Numbered from the stretch's first letter, positions 28,910-42,400 are shown. The stretch is 64,000 bases of DNA from Enterococcus gallinarum NBRC 100675 (GCF_001544275.1 NZ_BCQE01000004.1:62001-126000), one strand, 5' to 3'. Made by a program: numbers and translations. The notes: a model not told the origin generated them from the letters alone.

Positions 28910-31726
28910 TCATAAGACTTTCTTGAGGTATTTTCCAGTATAGCTTTCAGGAACTGCTGCAATCTCTTCAGGTGTACCAGTTGCAAGGATCGTTCCTCCG
29001 CCCTCGCCGCCTTCTGGACCTAAATCAATCACATGATCTGCTGATTTGATCACATCAAGATTATGCTCGATCACTAGAACTGTATTCCCTGCATCAACAA
29101 AACGCTCCAAGACTTTCAATAAACGAGCAATATCATCCGTATGCAAACCAGTTGTAGGTTCATCTAGTATATAGAAGCTTTTTCCGTGAGAATTTTTGTG
29201 GAGTTCACTGGCAAGTTTCATTCGCTGTGCTTCCCCACCTGATAAAGTAGTTGCCGGTTGCCCCATTGTGACATACCCTAAACCTACATCAACAATCGTT
29301 TGTAATTTTCGATGGATCTTAGGAATATGTTTGAAGAATTCGACAGCATCTTCGACTGTCATGTCAAGGATCTCTGCTATATTCTTCCCTTTGTAATGCA
29401 CTTCGAGGGTTTCTGAATTGTATCGTTTGCCATGACAAACTTCACAAGGAACATACACATCGGGCAAGAAATGCATCTCGATCTTAATGATTCCATCCCC
29501 TTTACATGCCTCACAACGTCCGCCGCGGACATTAAAACTAAAGCGTCCTTTTTTATAACCACGCACTTTTGCTTCATTGGTTTTTGCAAACAAGTCACGA
29601 ATGTCGTCAAAAACACTTGTATAAGTTGCCGGATTACTTCGAGGGGTTCGCCCGATGGGACTTTGGTCAATGTCGATTAGCTTTTCGATTGCTTCATATC
29701 CGGTTAGTTTCTTATATTTTCCCGGTTTGTTCGAATTGCGGTTGATTTTTTGTGCTAAAGCTTTTTTCAAAATTTCATTCACCAATGTTGATTTTCCCGA
29801 ACCAGATACCCCAGTCACAGCAATAAACTTTCCAAGAGGGAAATCAACGCTGACATTTTTCAAGTTGTTCTCAGCTGCTCCAGTCAAGCGAATGGACTGT
29901 CCATTTCCCGCTCGACGTTCTGCCGGCGTTGGAATCTCCCGTTTTCCTGAAAGATATTGTCCAGTCAGCGAATGTTCATTAGCCGCAACTTCCTCTGGGG
30001 TCCCTGCTGCAACAATCTCACCGCCAGCATGGCCAGCTCCCGGACCCACATCAATCAAATAATCGGCAGAACGCATGGTGTCTTCATCATGTTCGACCAC
30101 AATCAATGTATTGCCAAGATCTCTCATTTTACGCAATGAATCCAATAAGCGGTCATTGTCTCTCTGATGGAGACCGATCGAAGGTTCATCCAAGATATAA
30201 AGCACACCAGAAAGATTGGAACCAATTTGTGTCGCTAAGCGAATACGTTGAGCTTCGCCCCCAGACAAAGTGCCAGACGCACGGCTTAAGGTCAAGTAAT
30301 CCAATCCCACATTGCGCAAAAAACTTAACCGGTCATCGACTTCTTTGACGATCGGTTTTGCAATCATCTTTTCTTGTTCGGAAAGAGTTAGTTTTTCGAC
30401 AAATGATAACGCATGATTGATTGCCATCTCACTAAGTTCACCAATATGCTTGCCATTCACTTTGACGGATAATGCTTGCGGGTTTAGCCGGTAGCCATGA
30501 CAGGTTTTACAGGTCAATTCTGTCATGTACAGACGCATTTGTTCCCGGGTGAAATCACTATTGGTTTCATGATAGCGACGTTTGATATTAGGAAGAATTC
30601 CTTCAAAGGGTACTTCAACGTCCCGTACACCGCCAAAATCATTTTCATAATGAAAATGGAACATTTCGCCATTGGAACCATTCAAAATAATTGCTTGGTG
30701 TTCTTCTGGCAAATCTTCAAAAGGCGTGTCCATGTCAATATTGAATTCCAAGCAAGCTTGTTCCAGCATTTGTGGATAATATTGTGAACTGATGGGATTC
30801 CAAGGAACGATCGCACCTTCACGCAACGTTTTGCTAGTATCAGGAATCACTAGATCAGTATCAACTTCTAATTTTACCCCTAATCCATCACAATCCGGAC
30901 AAGCCCCAAAAGGTGCATTGAAAGAAAACAAACGTGGTTCTAACTCGCCTACTGTGAATCCGCAATAAGGACAAGAATAATGTTCACTAAACAACATTTC
31001 TTCTTGACCAATCACATCTACTACAGCATAGCCATCTGCCAAACGCAATGCGGCTTCAAAAGAATCAAACAATCGTGAACGAATCCCCTCTTTCACAACG
31101 ATCCGGTCAATCACGATGGCGATGTCGTGTTTTTTATTTTTTTCCAGTTCAGGTGCTTCAGAAACATCATAGATTTCACCGTCTACTCGAATCCTCACAT
31201 ACCCTTCTCGTTGAATCATTTCGAAAACTTTTTTGTGCTGCCCTTTCTTTTGATAAACGATCGGCGCCAACAACTGGATCTTTGTCCGATCTGGCAATGC
31301 CAGCACTTCGTCGACCATTTGTTCCACTGATTGACTAGTGATCTCAATATGATCATTCGGGCAGATAGGGTGTCCAATACGGGCATACAACAGACGCAAG
31401 TAGTCATTGATCTCAGTCACCGTACCGACCGTTGAGCGAGGATTCTTACTCGTCGTTTTCTGATCAATGGAGATCGCTGGACTCAGTCCATCGATACTAT
31501 CCACATCTGGCTTGTCCATTTGTCCTAGAAATTGTCGTGCATATGCAGACAAGCTTTCCACATACCGCCGCTGTCCTTCTGCATAAAGGGTATCAAACGC
31601 CAAGGAGCTCTTTCCTGAACCAGATAAACCGGTCACAACAACCAGTTTATCTCTAGGAATCGTCACATCAATGTTCTTTAAATTGTGTGCGCGAGCGCCA
31701 TGGATTACGATTTTATCATTTGCCAT
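28910..31726 (-). CDS. uvrA: excinuclease ABC subunit A
   Basis: A 938-residue damage-recognition ATPase of nucleotide excision repair. Two ABC-type cassettes are present: Walker [10 protein letters not shown] near residue 33 with its signature later, and GVSGSGKST near 640. Zinc fingers are seen at CPYC...CPDC (about 255-285) and CEAC...CEVC (about 738-765). [12 protein letters not shown] and [12 protein letters not shown] are the two ABC signatures. Full length. Downstream of uvrB by 14 bp, one operon under an SOS-type operator. Confidence 0.98.
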   Translation of the reverse strand: MANDKIVIHGARAHNLKNIDVTIPRDKLVVVTGLSGSGKSSLAFDTLYAEGQRRYVESLSAYARQFLGQMDKPDVDSIDGLSPAISIDQKTTSKNPRSTVGTVTEINDYLRLLYARIGHPICPNDHIEITSQSVEQMVDEVLALPDRTKIQLLAPIVYQKKGQHKKVFEMIQREGYVRIRVDGEIYDVSEAPELEKNKKHDIAIVIDRIVVKEGIRSRLFDSFEAALRLADGYAVVDVIGQEEMLFSEHYSCPYCGFTVGELEPRLFSFNAPFGACPDCDGLGVKLEVDTDLVIPDTSKTLREGAIVPWNPISSQYYPQMLEQACLEFNIDMDTPFEDLPEEHQAIILNGSNGEMFHFHYENDFGGVRDVEVPFEGILPNIKRRYHETNSDFTREQMRLYMTELTCKTCHGYRLNPQALSVKVNGKHIGELSEMAINHALSFVEKLTLSEQEKMIAKPIVKEVDDRLSFLRNVGLDYLTLSRASGTLSGGEAQRIRLATQIGSNLSGVLYILDEPSIGLHQRDNDRLLDSLRKMRDLGNTLIVVEHDEDTMRSADYLIDVGPGAGHAGGEIVAAGTPEEVAANEHSLTGQYLSGKREIPTPAERRAGNGQSIRLTGAAENNLKNVSVDFPLGKFIAVTGVSGSGKSTLVNEILKKALAQKINRNSNKPGKYKKLTGYEAIEKLIDIDQSPIGRTPRSNPATYTSVFDDIRDLFAKTNEAKVRGYKKGRFSFNVRGGRCEACKGDGIIKIEMHFLPDVYVPCEVCHGKRYNSETLEVHYKGKNIAEILDMTVEDAVEFFKHIPKIHRKLQTIVDVGLGYVTMGQPATTLSGGEAQRMKLASELHKNSHGKSFYILDEPTTGLHTDDIARLLKVLERFVDAGNTVLVIEHNLDVIKSADHVIDLGPEGGEGGGTILATGTPEEIAAVPESYTGKYLKKVL

Positions 31727-31740
31727 TCTCTTGTCTCCTT

Positions 31741-33732
31741 TTACTCAGCTGCTTTCAATTCCAAGATCGTGTCTCGTAAAGTAGCTGCAGTTTCAAAGTC
31801 TAATGCTTTTGCGGCATCTTTCATTTCTTTTTCCAGTTTCAATAAGAGGGTTGCTTTCTCTTCACGAGTCATGTCTTCATACGAAGTGGTTGTATAATCG
31901 CCTGACTCTTCCGCGACTTTCGTAATAGCGATCAAATCGCGAATTTCCTTAATGATCGTTTTTGGTTCGATGCCATGCTCTTTATTATACGCCTCTTGGA
32001 TACTGCGGCGGCGACTTGTTTCATCAATCGCTCGCTGCATAGAGTCAGTCATTTTATCCGCATACATGATCACTTTACCATCAGAATTCCGAGCAGCTCG
32101 ACCAATTGTTTGGACCAAAGAACGCTCACTCCGTAAGAATCCTTCTTTGTCTGCATCTAAGATCGCTACAAGAGAAACTTCAGGAACGTCGATCCCTTCT
32201 CGAAGCAGATTGATACCGACTAATACATCAAATTCACCAAGCCGCAAATCGCGAATGATTTCTGTCCGCTCAAGTGTCTTGATATCACTGTGAAGATACT
32301 TGACTTTGATCCCCAATTCTTTGAAATAATCGGTGAGATCCTCCGCCATTTTTTTCGTCAATGTGGTGACAAAGACCCGCTGATCTTTTTCTACCCGTTC
32401 ATTGATTTCTCCTACTAGGTCATCGATTTGCCCCATGATTGGGCGAACCTCTACTACTGGATCCAATAATCCTGTTGGACGAATGATCTGTTGGATAACG
32501 GTATCTGTTTGTTCATGTTCGTAAGGTCCCGGCGTTGCTGAGACATAAACGATTTGATTCACATGTTTTTCAAATTCTTCTAAACGTAACGGTCGGTTAT
32601 CTAAAGCAGAAGGCAAACGGAAGCCATAATCCACTAACATTTGTTTGCGGGCACGGTCGCCGTTATACATCCCACGAATCTGGGGCATCGTTACGTGAGA
32701 CTCGTCGATCACAATCAGGAAATCATCAGGAAAGAAGTCCAGCAACGTATAAGGTGGTTCGCCTTCTTTACGCCCATCCATGTGTCGTGAATAGTTTTCG
32801 ATCCCGGATGTATAGCCCATTTCCCGCAACATTTCAATATCATAATTGGTGCGTTGCTCTAAACGTTGTGCTTCCAATAATTTGTTCTCACTTCGAAGAA
32901 CAGCTAATCGATCTTCGAGTTCTTTTTGTATCGAAGCGATAGCATGTTCCATATGGTCTTCGTTGGTCACGAAGTGAGTAGCTGGGAAAATAGAAACGTG
33001 TTCTGTTTCCCCTAAAATCTCCCCAGTCAACGCATCCACTTCTCGAATCCGATCGATCTCATCGCCAAAAAACTCAATGCGTAATGCCCGCTCGTCCCGC
33101 GATGCCGGAAAAATTTCTACCACATCTCCTCGAACACGAAAGCGGCCCCGTTGGAAATCGATATCATTGCGTTCAAATTGTATGTCGATCATTTCTTTCA
33201 ATAGTTGATCTCGCGGTTTTTCCATTCCTACTCGTAAAGAAACCACTTGCTTGGCATATTCGATTGGTGAACCCAAACCAAAAATACAAGAGACTGAAGC
33301 AACCACGATCACATCGTTGCGTTCCAGTAATGAACTGGTCGCCGAGTGCCGCAGCTTGTCGATCTCATCATTGATACTTGAATCTTTCTCAATGTACGTA
33401 TCACTGGAAGGTACATATGCTTCTGGTTGATAATAGTCATAATAGCTGACAAAATATTCTACTGCATTATTAGGAAAGAATTCCTTGAACTCACCGTATA
33501 ATTGACCCGCCAATGTTTTGTTGTGTGCGATAATCAGTGTTGGCTTATTGACCTCTTTGATCAAGTTTGAAACAGTATAGGTTTTCCCTGTTCCAGTTGC
33601 CCCCAACAAAATCTGCGCCTTCTTGCCCCCAACGACGCCATCGACCAGTTGATGGATGGCTTCTGGCTGATCCCCTGCCGGCTGATATTTTGAGATTAAT
33701 TCAAATTCATGGGAAGTCGTTCTTTCGATCAT
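31741..33732 (-). CDS. uvrB: excinuclease ABC subunit B
   Basis: A 663-residue helicase-like subunit that loads at lesions and recruits UvrC. Walker [11 protein letters not shown] lies near residue 42; the beta-hairpin region [12 protein letters not shown] near 95; motif VI region [12 protein letters not shown] near 540; the UvrC-binding UVR domain is at the C-terminus ([22 protein letters not shown]). The start [10 protein letters not shown] is chosen because a GGGGGAATGAAG site precedes it and UvrB proteins open with this motif; the longer frame adds 15 unrelated residues. Confidence 0.97.
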   Translation of the reverse strand: MIERTTSHEFELISKYQPAGDQPEAIHQLVDGVVGGKKAQILLGATGTGKTYTVSNLIKEVNKPTLIIAHNKTLAGQLYGEFKEFFPNNAVEYFVSYYDYYQPEAYVPSSDTYIEKDSSINDEIDKLRHSATSSLLERNDVIVVASVSCIFGLGSPIEYAKQVVSLRVGMEKPRDQLLKEMIDIQFERNDIDFQRGRFRVRGDVVEIFPASRDERALRIEFFGDEIDRIREVDALTGEILGETEHVSIFPATHFVTNEDHMEHAIASIQKELEDRLAVLRSENKLLEAQRLEQRTNYDIEMLREMGYTSGIENYSRHMDGRKEGEPPYTLLDFFPDDFLIVIDESHVTMPQIRGMYNGDRARKQMLVDYGFRLPSALDNRPLRLEEFEKHVNQIVYVSATPGPYEHEQTDTVIQQIIRPTGLLDPVVEVRPIMGQIDDLVGEINERVEKDQRVFVTTLTKKMAEDLTDYFKELGIKVKYLHSDIKTLERTEIIRDLRLGEFDVLVGINLLREGIDVPEVSLVAILDADKEGFLRSERSLVQTIGRAARNSDGKVIMYADKMTDSMQRAIDETSRRRSIQEAYNKEHGIEPKTIIKEIRDLIAITKVAEESGDYTTTSYEDMTREEKATLLLKLEKEMKDAAKALDFETAATLRDTILELKAAE

Positions 33733-33805
33733 CTTCATTCCCCCTGTATTTATATTTGCGAAGCGTCCATGAAACAAAAAGAAAGCTGACGCTTTTCCAT
33801 AGAAT

Positions 33806-33831
33806 AGTATACCATAGCGAACATACTTTCG
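33806..33831 (-). promoter_or_regulatory. LexA/DinR-type SOS box and -10 box of uvrBA
   Basis: CGAACATACTTTCG (33818-33831) matches the Firmicute SOS operator CGAAC-N4-GTTCG with one mismatch. On the - strand a TATACT -10 (33806-33811) follows directly, so a bound repressor would cover the promoter. The -35 is weak. Confidence 0.75.
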
Positions 33832-33941
33832 CCATCTTTTGTACTTTTTATTCTGCTAGTTTAACTTTACTTAAGATGTCAGTTTTTCTAACACTCCATG
33901 TCAGAAATAGCGCTGTTTTTTGCAAATATTGACCGAAAGAC

Positions 33942-33970
33942 TTGTGTGTTTTTACAAAAATACCTATAAT
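33942..33970 (+). promoter_or_regulatory. glnPQ promoter
   Basis: -35 TTGTGT (33942-33947), 17-bp spacer, -10 TATAAT (33965-33970), about 35 bp before the start codon. Confidence 0.6.
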
Positions 33971-34005
33971 CTAAAAATACGTTAAAATCAAAAGGGGGAA
34001 TTTTC

Positions 34006-36162
34006 TTGAAAAGAAAATATATGTTTTATGCACTGTTTTCAGTGATTTTCTGCTTTTTCGCTTTTGCGAACAAGCCAGTCAGTGCAGCAGAAACAACGTA
34101 TAAAATCGGAACAGACCTGACATTTGCTCCTTTCGAATTTCAAAACGAAAAAAATGAGTATGTAGGGATCGACATTGATCTGTTAAATGCTATTGCTGAA
34201 CATCAAGGCTTTGCTGTTGATTTGCGCCCATTAGGCTTTGATTCCTCGTTACAGGGCGTCCAATCGAATCAACTTGATGGGATGATCGCTGGGATGAGTA
34301 TTACAGACGAGCGGAAAGAAACCTTTGATTTTTCAGATCCTTACTTCGACAGTGGGATTCAGATGGCTGTCGCAAAAGACAACCAAGATATCAAATCTTA
34401 CGCTGATTTGAAAGATAAAACAGTTGGCGCTAAAGTTGGTACCGAGAGTGCTCGTTTTCTAGAGACCAATCAAAAAAAATATGGCTACTCTATCAAAAAC
34501 TATGATGATGCTAGCGGGCTTTATGGTGCCGTTCGCAATGGAACAGTTGCTGCCATCTTTGATGATTATCCAGTCTTAGGTTATGCGATCAGTAATGGTG
34601 AAGCTATGAAACTTGTGGGTGAGCCTGAAAAAGGGGCATCTTACGGGTTCGCAGTCAAAAAAGGCCAAAATCCTGAATTACTGGCTAAATTCAATGCTGG
34701 TCTAAAAGAGTTGAAATCCAGTGGTAAATACGACGAAATCGTCGCTACTTATATTGCTTCATCAGAAAGCACTTCTGATTCTCCAAGTGAAATGGTTAAA
34801 GTTGAGCCGAAAAAAGACGTCTATCGAATCTCAAGTGACTCTGCATTCGCTCCTTTCGAGTTTCAAAATGAAGACAATGAATATGTCGGAATCGATGTTG
34901 ATCTCTTAACTAGAGCGGCGGAAATGCAAGGATTCAACATTGAGTTTAATTTCATTGGTTTCTCAGGAGCGCTACAAGCGTTAGATGGGAATCAAGCGGA
35001 TGGTATGATTGCTGGGATGAGTATCAATGATGAACGCAAAAAAGCGTATGACTTCTCAGACTCCTACTTTGAAAGTGGTATTCAAATTGCGGTCAAAGAA
35101 GGAAACGATAGTATCAAGTCTTATGAAGATTTAGAAGGAAAAACAGTTGGTGCTAAAGTTGGTACCGAGAGTGCAGACTTCTTGATTGAAAATGAAGACA
35201 AATACGGCTATACCATTAAGTATTATGACGCAGCTGATCAACTTTATGCTGCAGTCAGTGGCGGTCAGATCGACGCCATGATGGATGATTACCCAGTCAT
35301 TGGCTACGCCATCAGTCAAGGACAAAAATTAAGTACGCCGATTGAAAAAGAAGTGGGCGGACAATACGGGTTTGCCGTCAAAAAAGGCCAAAATCCTGAA
35401 TTGATCCAAATGTTCAATGAAGCGTTAAAAGAAATGAAACGAACTGGCGAATACGATGAAATCGTCGGCCGTTATATCAAAGACGGTTCGGCTACCGAAA
35501 AGAAAGCCGATGAATCAACAATTGCTGGTTTAATCAAAAACAATTACAAAGTTTTGCTAAAAGGTTTATGGAATACCCTGCTGCTTGCATTGATCTCCTT
35601 TGCTTTAGCGTTGATCATTGGGATCATCTTGGGACTCTTCAGCGTGTCCCCAATCCGGGCTTTACGTATCTTCGCCGGTATCTATGTCGATATTATTCGC
35701 GGGATACCAATGATGGTGTTAGCTTTCTTCATTTTCTTTGGACTTTCGGATGCAATTGGGATTACAATCCCCGACTTTGCTGCAGGAGTCATCACTTTGA
35801 CACTGAACGCTAGTGCGTATATCGCAGAAATCGTTCGCGGAGGGATCAAGGCTGTTCCTGTAGGCCAAATGGAAGCTTCCCGCAGTTTGGGATTGACCTA
35901 TACCCGAACCATGCAAAAAATCATTTTGCCGCAAGCCATCAAGATCATGATCCCATCTTTCGTCAATCAATTCGTTATCTCGCTGAAAGATACGACAATC
36001 ATTTCGGTTATTGGTGTTGTGGAGCTGTTGCAAACTGGTAAGATCATTGTTGCAAGAACCACACAAAGTACCTATGTTTATCTAATCGTTGCTGTCATGT
36101 ATCTAATTGTTATCACAGCCTTAACAAAACTTGCTAAAGTTTTAGAAAAGAAGGTGAAATAA
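34006..36162 (+). CDS. glnP: glutamine-type ABC importer, tandem substrate-binding domains fused to permease
   Basis: A 718-residue fusion. A signal-peptide-like segment (about 1-28) is followed by two type-3 substrate-binding domains (about 32-255 and 270-495); both contain FAPFEFQNE, YVGIDxDLL and DGMIAGMSI blocks, so the gene arose by internal duplication. A permease with several membrane segments follows (about 505-718), including the EAA-like loop EASRSLGLTYTRTMQKIILPQA. This is the GlnP layout of lactococci, importing Gln, Asn or Glu. The start is an unusual TTG, chosen because AAAGGGGG sits eight bases upstream; the next ATG lies five codons later, too far from it. Confidence 0.93.
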   Translation: MKRKYMFYALFSVIFCFFAFANKPVSAAETTYKIGTDLTFAPFEFQNEKNEYVGIDIDLLNAIAEHQGFAVDLRPLGFDSSLQGVQSNQLDGMIAGMSITDERKETFDFSDPYFDSGIQMAVAKDNQDIKSYADLKDKTVGAKVGTESARFLETNQKKYGYSIKNYDDASGLYGAVRNGTVAAIFDDYPVLGYAISNGEAMKLVGEPEKGASYGFAVKKGQNPELLAKFNAGLKELKSSGKYDEIVATYIASSESTSDSPSEMVKVEPKKDVYRISSDSAFAPFEFQNEDNEYVGIDVDLLTRAAEMQGFNIEFNFIGFSGALQALDGNQADGMIAGMSINDERKKAYDFSDSYFESGIQIAVKEGNDSIKSYEDLEGKTVGAKVGTESADFLIENEDKYGYTIKYYDAADQLYAAVSGGQIDAMMDDYPVIGYAISQGQKLSTPIEKEVGGQYGFAVKKGQNPELIQMFNEALKEMKRTGEYDEIVGRYIKDGSATEKKADESTIAGLIKNNYKVLLKGLWNTLLLALISFALALIIGIILGLFSVSPIRALRIFAGIYVDIIRGIPMMVLAFFIFFGLSDAIGITIPDFAAGVITLTLNASAYIAEIVRGGIKAVPVGQMEASRSLGLTYTRTMQKIILPQAIKIMIPSFVNQFVISLKDTTIISVIGVVELLQTGKIIVARTTQSTYVYLIVAVMYLIVITALTKLAKVLEKKVK

Positions 36163-36900
36163 ATGAAGGAAAAAATCTTAGTCGAAAATCTTGTGAAAAA
36201 ATATGGGGATAACACTGTTTTAAATGATATCAATGTCTCGATCCAAGAAGGCGAAGTCGTTTGTGTCATCGGTCCTTCTGGCTCAGGAAAATCTACTTTC
36301 CTACGTTGCTTAAATCGTTTAGAAGAACCTACTAGTGGTGATATCATTATCGATGGTGCTCATCTAATGGATAAAAACACCAATATCAATGCCGTCCGTC
36401 AACACATTGGCATGGTTTTTCAACATTTCAATCTGTTTCCTCATCTTTCTGTACTAGAGAATATTATCTTAGCACCGATGGATTTAAAAAAGATGTCCCG
36501 TAAGGAAGCTGAATCAAAAGCCATTCAATTGTTAGATACAGTGGGTTTGGCTGACAAAAAAGACATGTATCCAGACAATCTATCTGGTGGTCAAAAACAA
36601 CGGGTAGCCATCGCCCGTGCATTAGCTATGAATCCTGATGTTATGTTGTTTGATGAACCAACATCTGCGTTGGACCCTGAAATGGTCGGCGACGTTTTGA
36701 ATGTTATGAAAAAATTGGCAAAACAAGGCATGACGATGGTTATCGTTACCCATGAGATGGGTTTTGCTAAAGAAGTAGCCAATCGCGTGATGTTTATCGA
36801 TGGTGGAAATTTCCTCGAAGACGGAACACCAGAACAAATTTTCACCAGTCCGAAAAACGAACGGACCAAAGACTTTTTAGACAAAGTCTTGAATATCTAA
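36163..36900 (+). CDS. glnQ: polar amino acid ABC transporter ATP-binding protein
   Basis: A 245-residue ABC ATPase with Walker [10 protein letters not shown] near residue 36, Q-loop [10 protein letters not shown], signature [15 protein letters not shown] near residue 135, Walker [15 protein letters not shown], and the switch His in VTHEMGF. It immediately follows glnP with the start codon adjacent to the glnP stop, and powers the same importer. Ends at a strong terminator. The exact amino acid cannot be read from sequence. Confidence 0.96.
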   Translation: MKEKILVENLVKKYGDNTVLNDINVSIQEGEVVCVIGPSGSGKSTFLRCLNRLEEPTSGDIIIDGAHLMDKNTNINAVRQHIGMVFQHFNLFPHLSVLENIILAPMDLKKMSRKEAESKAIQLLDTVGLADKKDMYPDNLSGGQKQRVAIARALAMNPDVMLFDEPTSALDPEMVGDVLNVMKKLAKQGMTMVIVTHEMGFAKEVANRVMFIDGGNFLEDGTPEQIFTSPKNERTKDFLDKVLNI

Positions 36901-36902
36901 AC

Positions 36903-36941
36903 AAAATCCGCAGAAAACTTGGACGTTTTCTGCGGATTTTG
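36903..36941. terminator. bidirectional terminator after glnPQ
   Basis: A 16-bp perfect stem (aaaatccgcagaaaac / gttttctgcggatttt) with a six-base loop, between convergent units. It ends glnQ on the + strand and the sigma-factor operon on the - strand. Confidence 0.92.
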
Positions 36942-37208
36942 TTATTTATCTGACATTTTAGTTTCTCGTTGCTGCTTTTTGTGCTGTGTTTCTGAAGCGA
37001 TTCGTTTCTGCTTTTCACCAAAATAAACTTTTGTATCGATTGGATTGGCTTTGTTGAATCCCCCAGCACCAGTATTCATCATTTGCCCCCAGCCTTTCAG
37101 CGGATCTTTTCCTTGTTTCCGCAATTCAGCGTTCTTTTTACGCAATTCTTGCTTCTTCGCTTCTTTCTTTTGCTGCCGCTGCTCCTTTATTTCCTTAAAA
37201 AAACTCAT
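36942..37208 (-). CDS. small very basic protein of unknown function
   Basis: An 88-residue protein, dominated by Lys, Gln, Glu and Arg. Residues 1-35 (FFKEIKEQRQQKKEAKKQELRKKNAELRKQ in two parts) look like a single charged helix; the middle contains GWGQMMNTGAGGFN; the end is again basic. Not recognised; the charge suggests nucleic acid or membrane-surface contact, which is inference. The start is the ATG after AAAGGAGGGTATGGG. Last gene of the ECF sigma operon. Confidence 0.65.
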   Translation of the reverse strand: MSFFKEIKEQRQQKKEAKKQELRKKNAELRKQGKDPLKGWGQMMNTGAGGFNKANPIDTKVYFGEKQKRIASETQHKKQQRETKMSDK

Positions 37209-37225
37209 CCCATACCCTCCTTTGA

Positions 37226-37543
37226 TCAATAAAGAATTGTTCCAATGACTAGTAATAACAAAACAACAACTGGATACATCAATTCTCTGATCCAGTGTTT
37301 TTCTTTCCAAGCTAGATACAGCAAACCACCAATGATCAGCAATAAAATGGTCGGTTCAAACATTAAGCCAATCAAATTACCTGAATAGGTTCTGGTTGTC
37401 AGTTGATCACTCCCTGTGCTTAACCTAAAAGAACTGAAACGAAAAAGAATGAAACGACTGAAAACATAACAAGACAAAAACACCAACGAATACCCTTTTG
37501 CAAACCAACGAAATAGTTTGCTAAATGGAATTTTTTTCAACAA
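37226..37543 (-). CDS. small membrane protein in the ECF sigma operon
   Basis: A 105-residue protein with hydrophobic segments at about 18-34 (GYSLVFLSCYVFSRFIL), 58-78 (IGLMFEPTILLLIIGGLLYLA) and 86-104 (LMYPVVVLLLLVIGTIL). Unknown family. It probably starts at a TTG (two TTG in a row) after AAGGAG at eight bases, as no ATG is in frame nearby. It lies 3 bp after the anti-sigma gene, so it is expected to be co-expressed with the envelope stress response. Confidence 0.6.
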   Translation of the reverse strand: MLKKIPFSKLFRWFAKGYSLVFLSCYVFSRFILFRFSSFRLSTGSDQLTTRTYSGNLIGLMFEPTILLLIIGGLLYLAWKEKHWIRELMYPVVVLLLLVIGTILY

Positions 37544-37546
37544 TAC

Positions 37547-38572
37547 TCATTCTCCTTCCGTGATTACATCTTGGACCATGATATCTGAGAGCTGCTGCAG
37601 CTGGACTCTCATGACAAGCGACCGATTCTCCGTTAACCATCGGGCTAATTCAGTGCAAGAGGCCGATACATGAACGGCACTTACTTTCACACCATTGTCT
37701 TTGACATAATCTAGAATGTCGCCGAAATCATAGAAATTGATTTGATTGGTTAGATCATTGGTAAAATGGAGATTGTCAGGACTATCCCAGCCTAGATTCC
37801 CAAAAGTCGGATAATATTTTTCCAAAAAGACCAGTCCTTGCGTGACGCTTTCCGTTACTTGCCGATCATAATCATTTCCTGTTGTCTGACGAACCATTTC
37901 ATCTGAATAACCAAAAATATTGCCTGAATGATAATCAATACTATAATGTTGAACAGACAAATCAGCCAGTTTTTCCCTTAACTCACTAGGAATTTGAGCA
38001 TTTTTTAAAGTAATAGAAATTTCAGCCTGCTTGTACTCGCCGAGTGAACGTAAATAGGCGAGAAAGGATTCATAGGTCGAAACCGCATTGCCTGGCTCAT
38101 AAAGTGTTGCAGAGGGAGCAAATGCGGTCAGCGTATCACTGGAAACAATTGTCTGAACTGCCTGATCAAAAATATAGCGATTTTCGACTGTGTACGCGAC
38201 AGTTTTCTGATTTCCTAAACGAGAAATGACCGGATAAACGTCCTCTTTCCCCAAAAATGCAAGCAGAGATTGCCGATTGATAGGATCGTAATGGAGGTTT
38301 CGCTGTCCCATCTCATACCAATAGTAGCGGTACTTCTCTAACGTATCATTCTTGAGTGCATCTTCCGAATAAGGAGCATTCATCGCCGAAGGAATCGATT
38401 GATAATCCTCGCGGTCATTCCCCGTTGCACGATAATAGGCTAATGGTAAAAAGTAGCATAAAACAAGTACCACCATCCCCCAAAACAACACGCTATAGAT
38501 CATTTGGAGTACCATGCTTTTCTTTGTACGATCCACTGATTTTTGTAATCGCTGGTACTGTTTTTTATCCAT
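37547..38572 (-). CDS. membrane-anchored anti-sigma factor (sigma-regulator N/C domain type)
   Basis: A 341-residue single-span protein: cytoplasmic N-terminus (1-20), one membrane segment (MIYSVLFWGMVVLVLCYFLPL, about 24-45), and a large extracytoplasmic part. This layout and the segments around FEKYYPT-like LVFLEKYYPTFGNLGWD near 255 agree with proteins holding Sigma_reg_N and Sigma_reg_C domains, which bind a cognate ECF sigma factor. Its ATG overlaps the end of the sigma gene by 8 bp, so both are made in fixed ratio. Function by context and topology, not by a known homolog. Confidence 0.75.
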   Translation of the reverse strand: MDKKQYQRLQKSVDRTKKSMVLQMIYSVLFWGMVVLVLCYFLPLAYYRATGNDREDYQSIPSAMNAPYSEDALKNDTLEKYRYYWYEMGQRNLHYDPINRQSLLAFLGKEDVYPVISRLGNQKTVAYTVENRYIFDQAVQTIVSSDTLTAFAPSATLYEPGNAVSTYESFLAYLRSLGEYKQAEISITLKNAQIPSELREKLADLSVQHYSIDYHSGNIFGYSDEMVRQTTGNDYDRQVTESVTQGLVFLEKYYPTFGNLGWDSPDNLHFTNDLTNQINFYDFGDILDYVKDNGVKVSAVHVSASCTELARWLTENRSLVMRVQLQQLSDIMVQDVITEGE

Positions 38573-39026
38573 GTGACCACCTGCTTTTCACTTGTTTTCT
38601 CGCTTGAAAAACACGAGATTTCACTGTACTTAACGTTAGATTTAATATTTCTGCTATTTCTTGATAGCTATAACCGCGAATCGCCAATATCAAAGGATGT
38701 CTTAATTTGTTAGGTAATTGATTCACATGACGGAGCGCTTCTTCTTTTTCAAGACTATCTTGGTCTTCGATAGGAATCTCCTGCATCAAAGTATCGACTT
38801 CTTCCGCTACCAAAAGATACCGCTTACGACGGTAAAAATCATATAGTGTAAACTTAGCAATCGTAAAGAGCCATCTCTCAAAGTCATCTGGCTTTGTCTT
38901 TGGCAAAGCCAAAAAAACTTTAATAAATACATCTTGCGTTAAATCCTCTGCTTGGTACTCATCACCCACTCTTTTTTGAAAGTAGTGCTGAATTTTCTCG
39001 TAATAGATCTGATAAATCTCCTCCAA
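38565..39026 (-). CDS. ECF-type RNA polymerase sigma factor
   Basis: A sigma-70 family protein of about 153 residues with region 2 (YQAEDLTQDVFIKVFLAL near residue 30, then FERWLFTIAKFTLYDFYRRKR) and region 4 (RGYSYQEIAEILNLTLSTVKSRVFQARKQVK at the end, a helix-turn-helix). Regions 1 and 3 are absent, the mark of ECF sigmas. The start is TTG or the GTG one codon earlier; AAGGAGGGG fits the TTG better by spacing. It probably transcribes its own operon from the ECF-type promoter upstream and is held by the next gene's product. The trigger is unknown. Confidence 0.88.
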   Translation of the reverse strand: MEEIYQIYYEKIQHYFQKRVGDEYQAEDLTQDVFIKVFLALPKTKPDDFERWLFTIAKFTLYDFYRRKRYLLVAEEVDTLMQEIPIEDQDSLEKEEALRHVNQLPNKLRHPLILAIRGYSYQEIAEILNLTLSTVKSRVFQARKQVKSRWSHG

Positions 39027-39049
39027 CACTACCCCTCCTTACTTATATA

Positions 39050-39075
39050 GACGAGTGAACAACAAAAAAGTTGCA
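39050..39075 (-). promoter_or_regulatory. ECF-type autoregulatory promoter
   Basis: On the - strand, -35 TGCAAC (39070-39075), a spacer of exactly 16 bp, then CGTC (39050-39053), matching the TGAAAC-N16-CGTC pattern of Firmicute envelope-stress ECF sigmas with one mismatch. It sits about 25 bp before the sigma start codon. Confidence 0.75.
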
Positions 39076-39147
39076 AAAAAATATTATAGTAAGAATAGTA
39101 TATCACTGTTACTTACGTATCCAGAAGGTTCTTTCTACGTAACAAAA

Positions 39148-39203
39148 CAAAAAAAGCTGTAAACCACACTGAAATGTTTCGTGTGGCTTACAGCTTTTTT
39201 AGA
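39148..39203. terminator. bidirectional-looking terminator after luxS
   Basis: A 20-bp-arm hairpin (aaaaaagctgtaaaccacac / gtgtggcttacagctttttt, one mismatch) directly after the luxS stop on the - strand, with A- and T-runs either side. Confidence 0.93.
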
Positions 39204-39209
39204 ATGGAT

Positions 39210-39661
39210 TTAAGCAAAGACTGTTGACCAGTTCTCCCGTTCGGCTAAAAACTCCCTTGCCAATTGTTGGGCGCCTTCTAAGGTATGGTTGGCTGCCCAG
39301 CCGCATTGGACTTCGTTACTAGCTGGAACTTCTGTCGCTTTCAACACATCTTCCATCGTTTTTTCTAACACAGTTAAAATTTCATCATAATCTTCATGAT
39401 TTAAAACCGTTAGATAAAATCCCGTTTGACAGCCCATCGGAGACCAGTCAACAATGTAATCGGCATGATTACGAATCAATTCTGCGGTCAAGTGCTCTAA
39501 TGAGTGGAGGCTAGCCATCTCCATATGTGCTTGATTCGGTTGTTTCAATCGAACATCATATTTGATAATCGTATCCTCTGTTCCTTGTTTTTTGTCAGCG
39601 ACCCGTACATAAGGTGCCTTGACTTTCGTATGATCTAGATTAAAGCTTTCCACGTTCATTT

Positions 39662-39665
<4 letters not shown>
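39210..39665 (-). CDS. luxS: S-ribosylhomocysteine lyase (AI-2 synthase)
   Basis: A 151-residue metal enzyme that splits S-ribosylhomocysteine to homocysteine and DPD, the AI-2 precursor. The metal ligands are in HSLEH (residues 53-57) and the Cys of VQCGWAANH near 125; MGCQTGFYL near 82 holds the catalytic Cys. The ATG giving MKMNVESF has AGAGGAG seven bases upstream; an earlier in-frame start would add ten basic residues not seen in the family. It overlaps the methyltransferase gene by 4 bp and is the last gene of the cysteine operon, supplying homocysteine to it. Confidence 0.97.

Positions 39666-42400
<2,735 letters not shown>

Noticed and set aside
28762-28986. 74-residue - strand ORF after uvrA
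   Set aside because: It overlaps the uvrA 3' end in another frame, has no ribosome site and no recognisable sequence.
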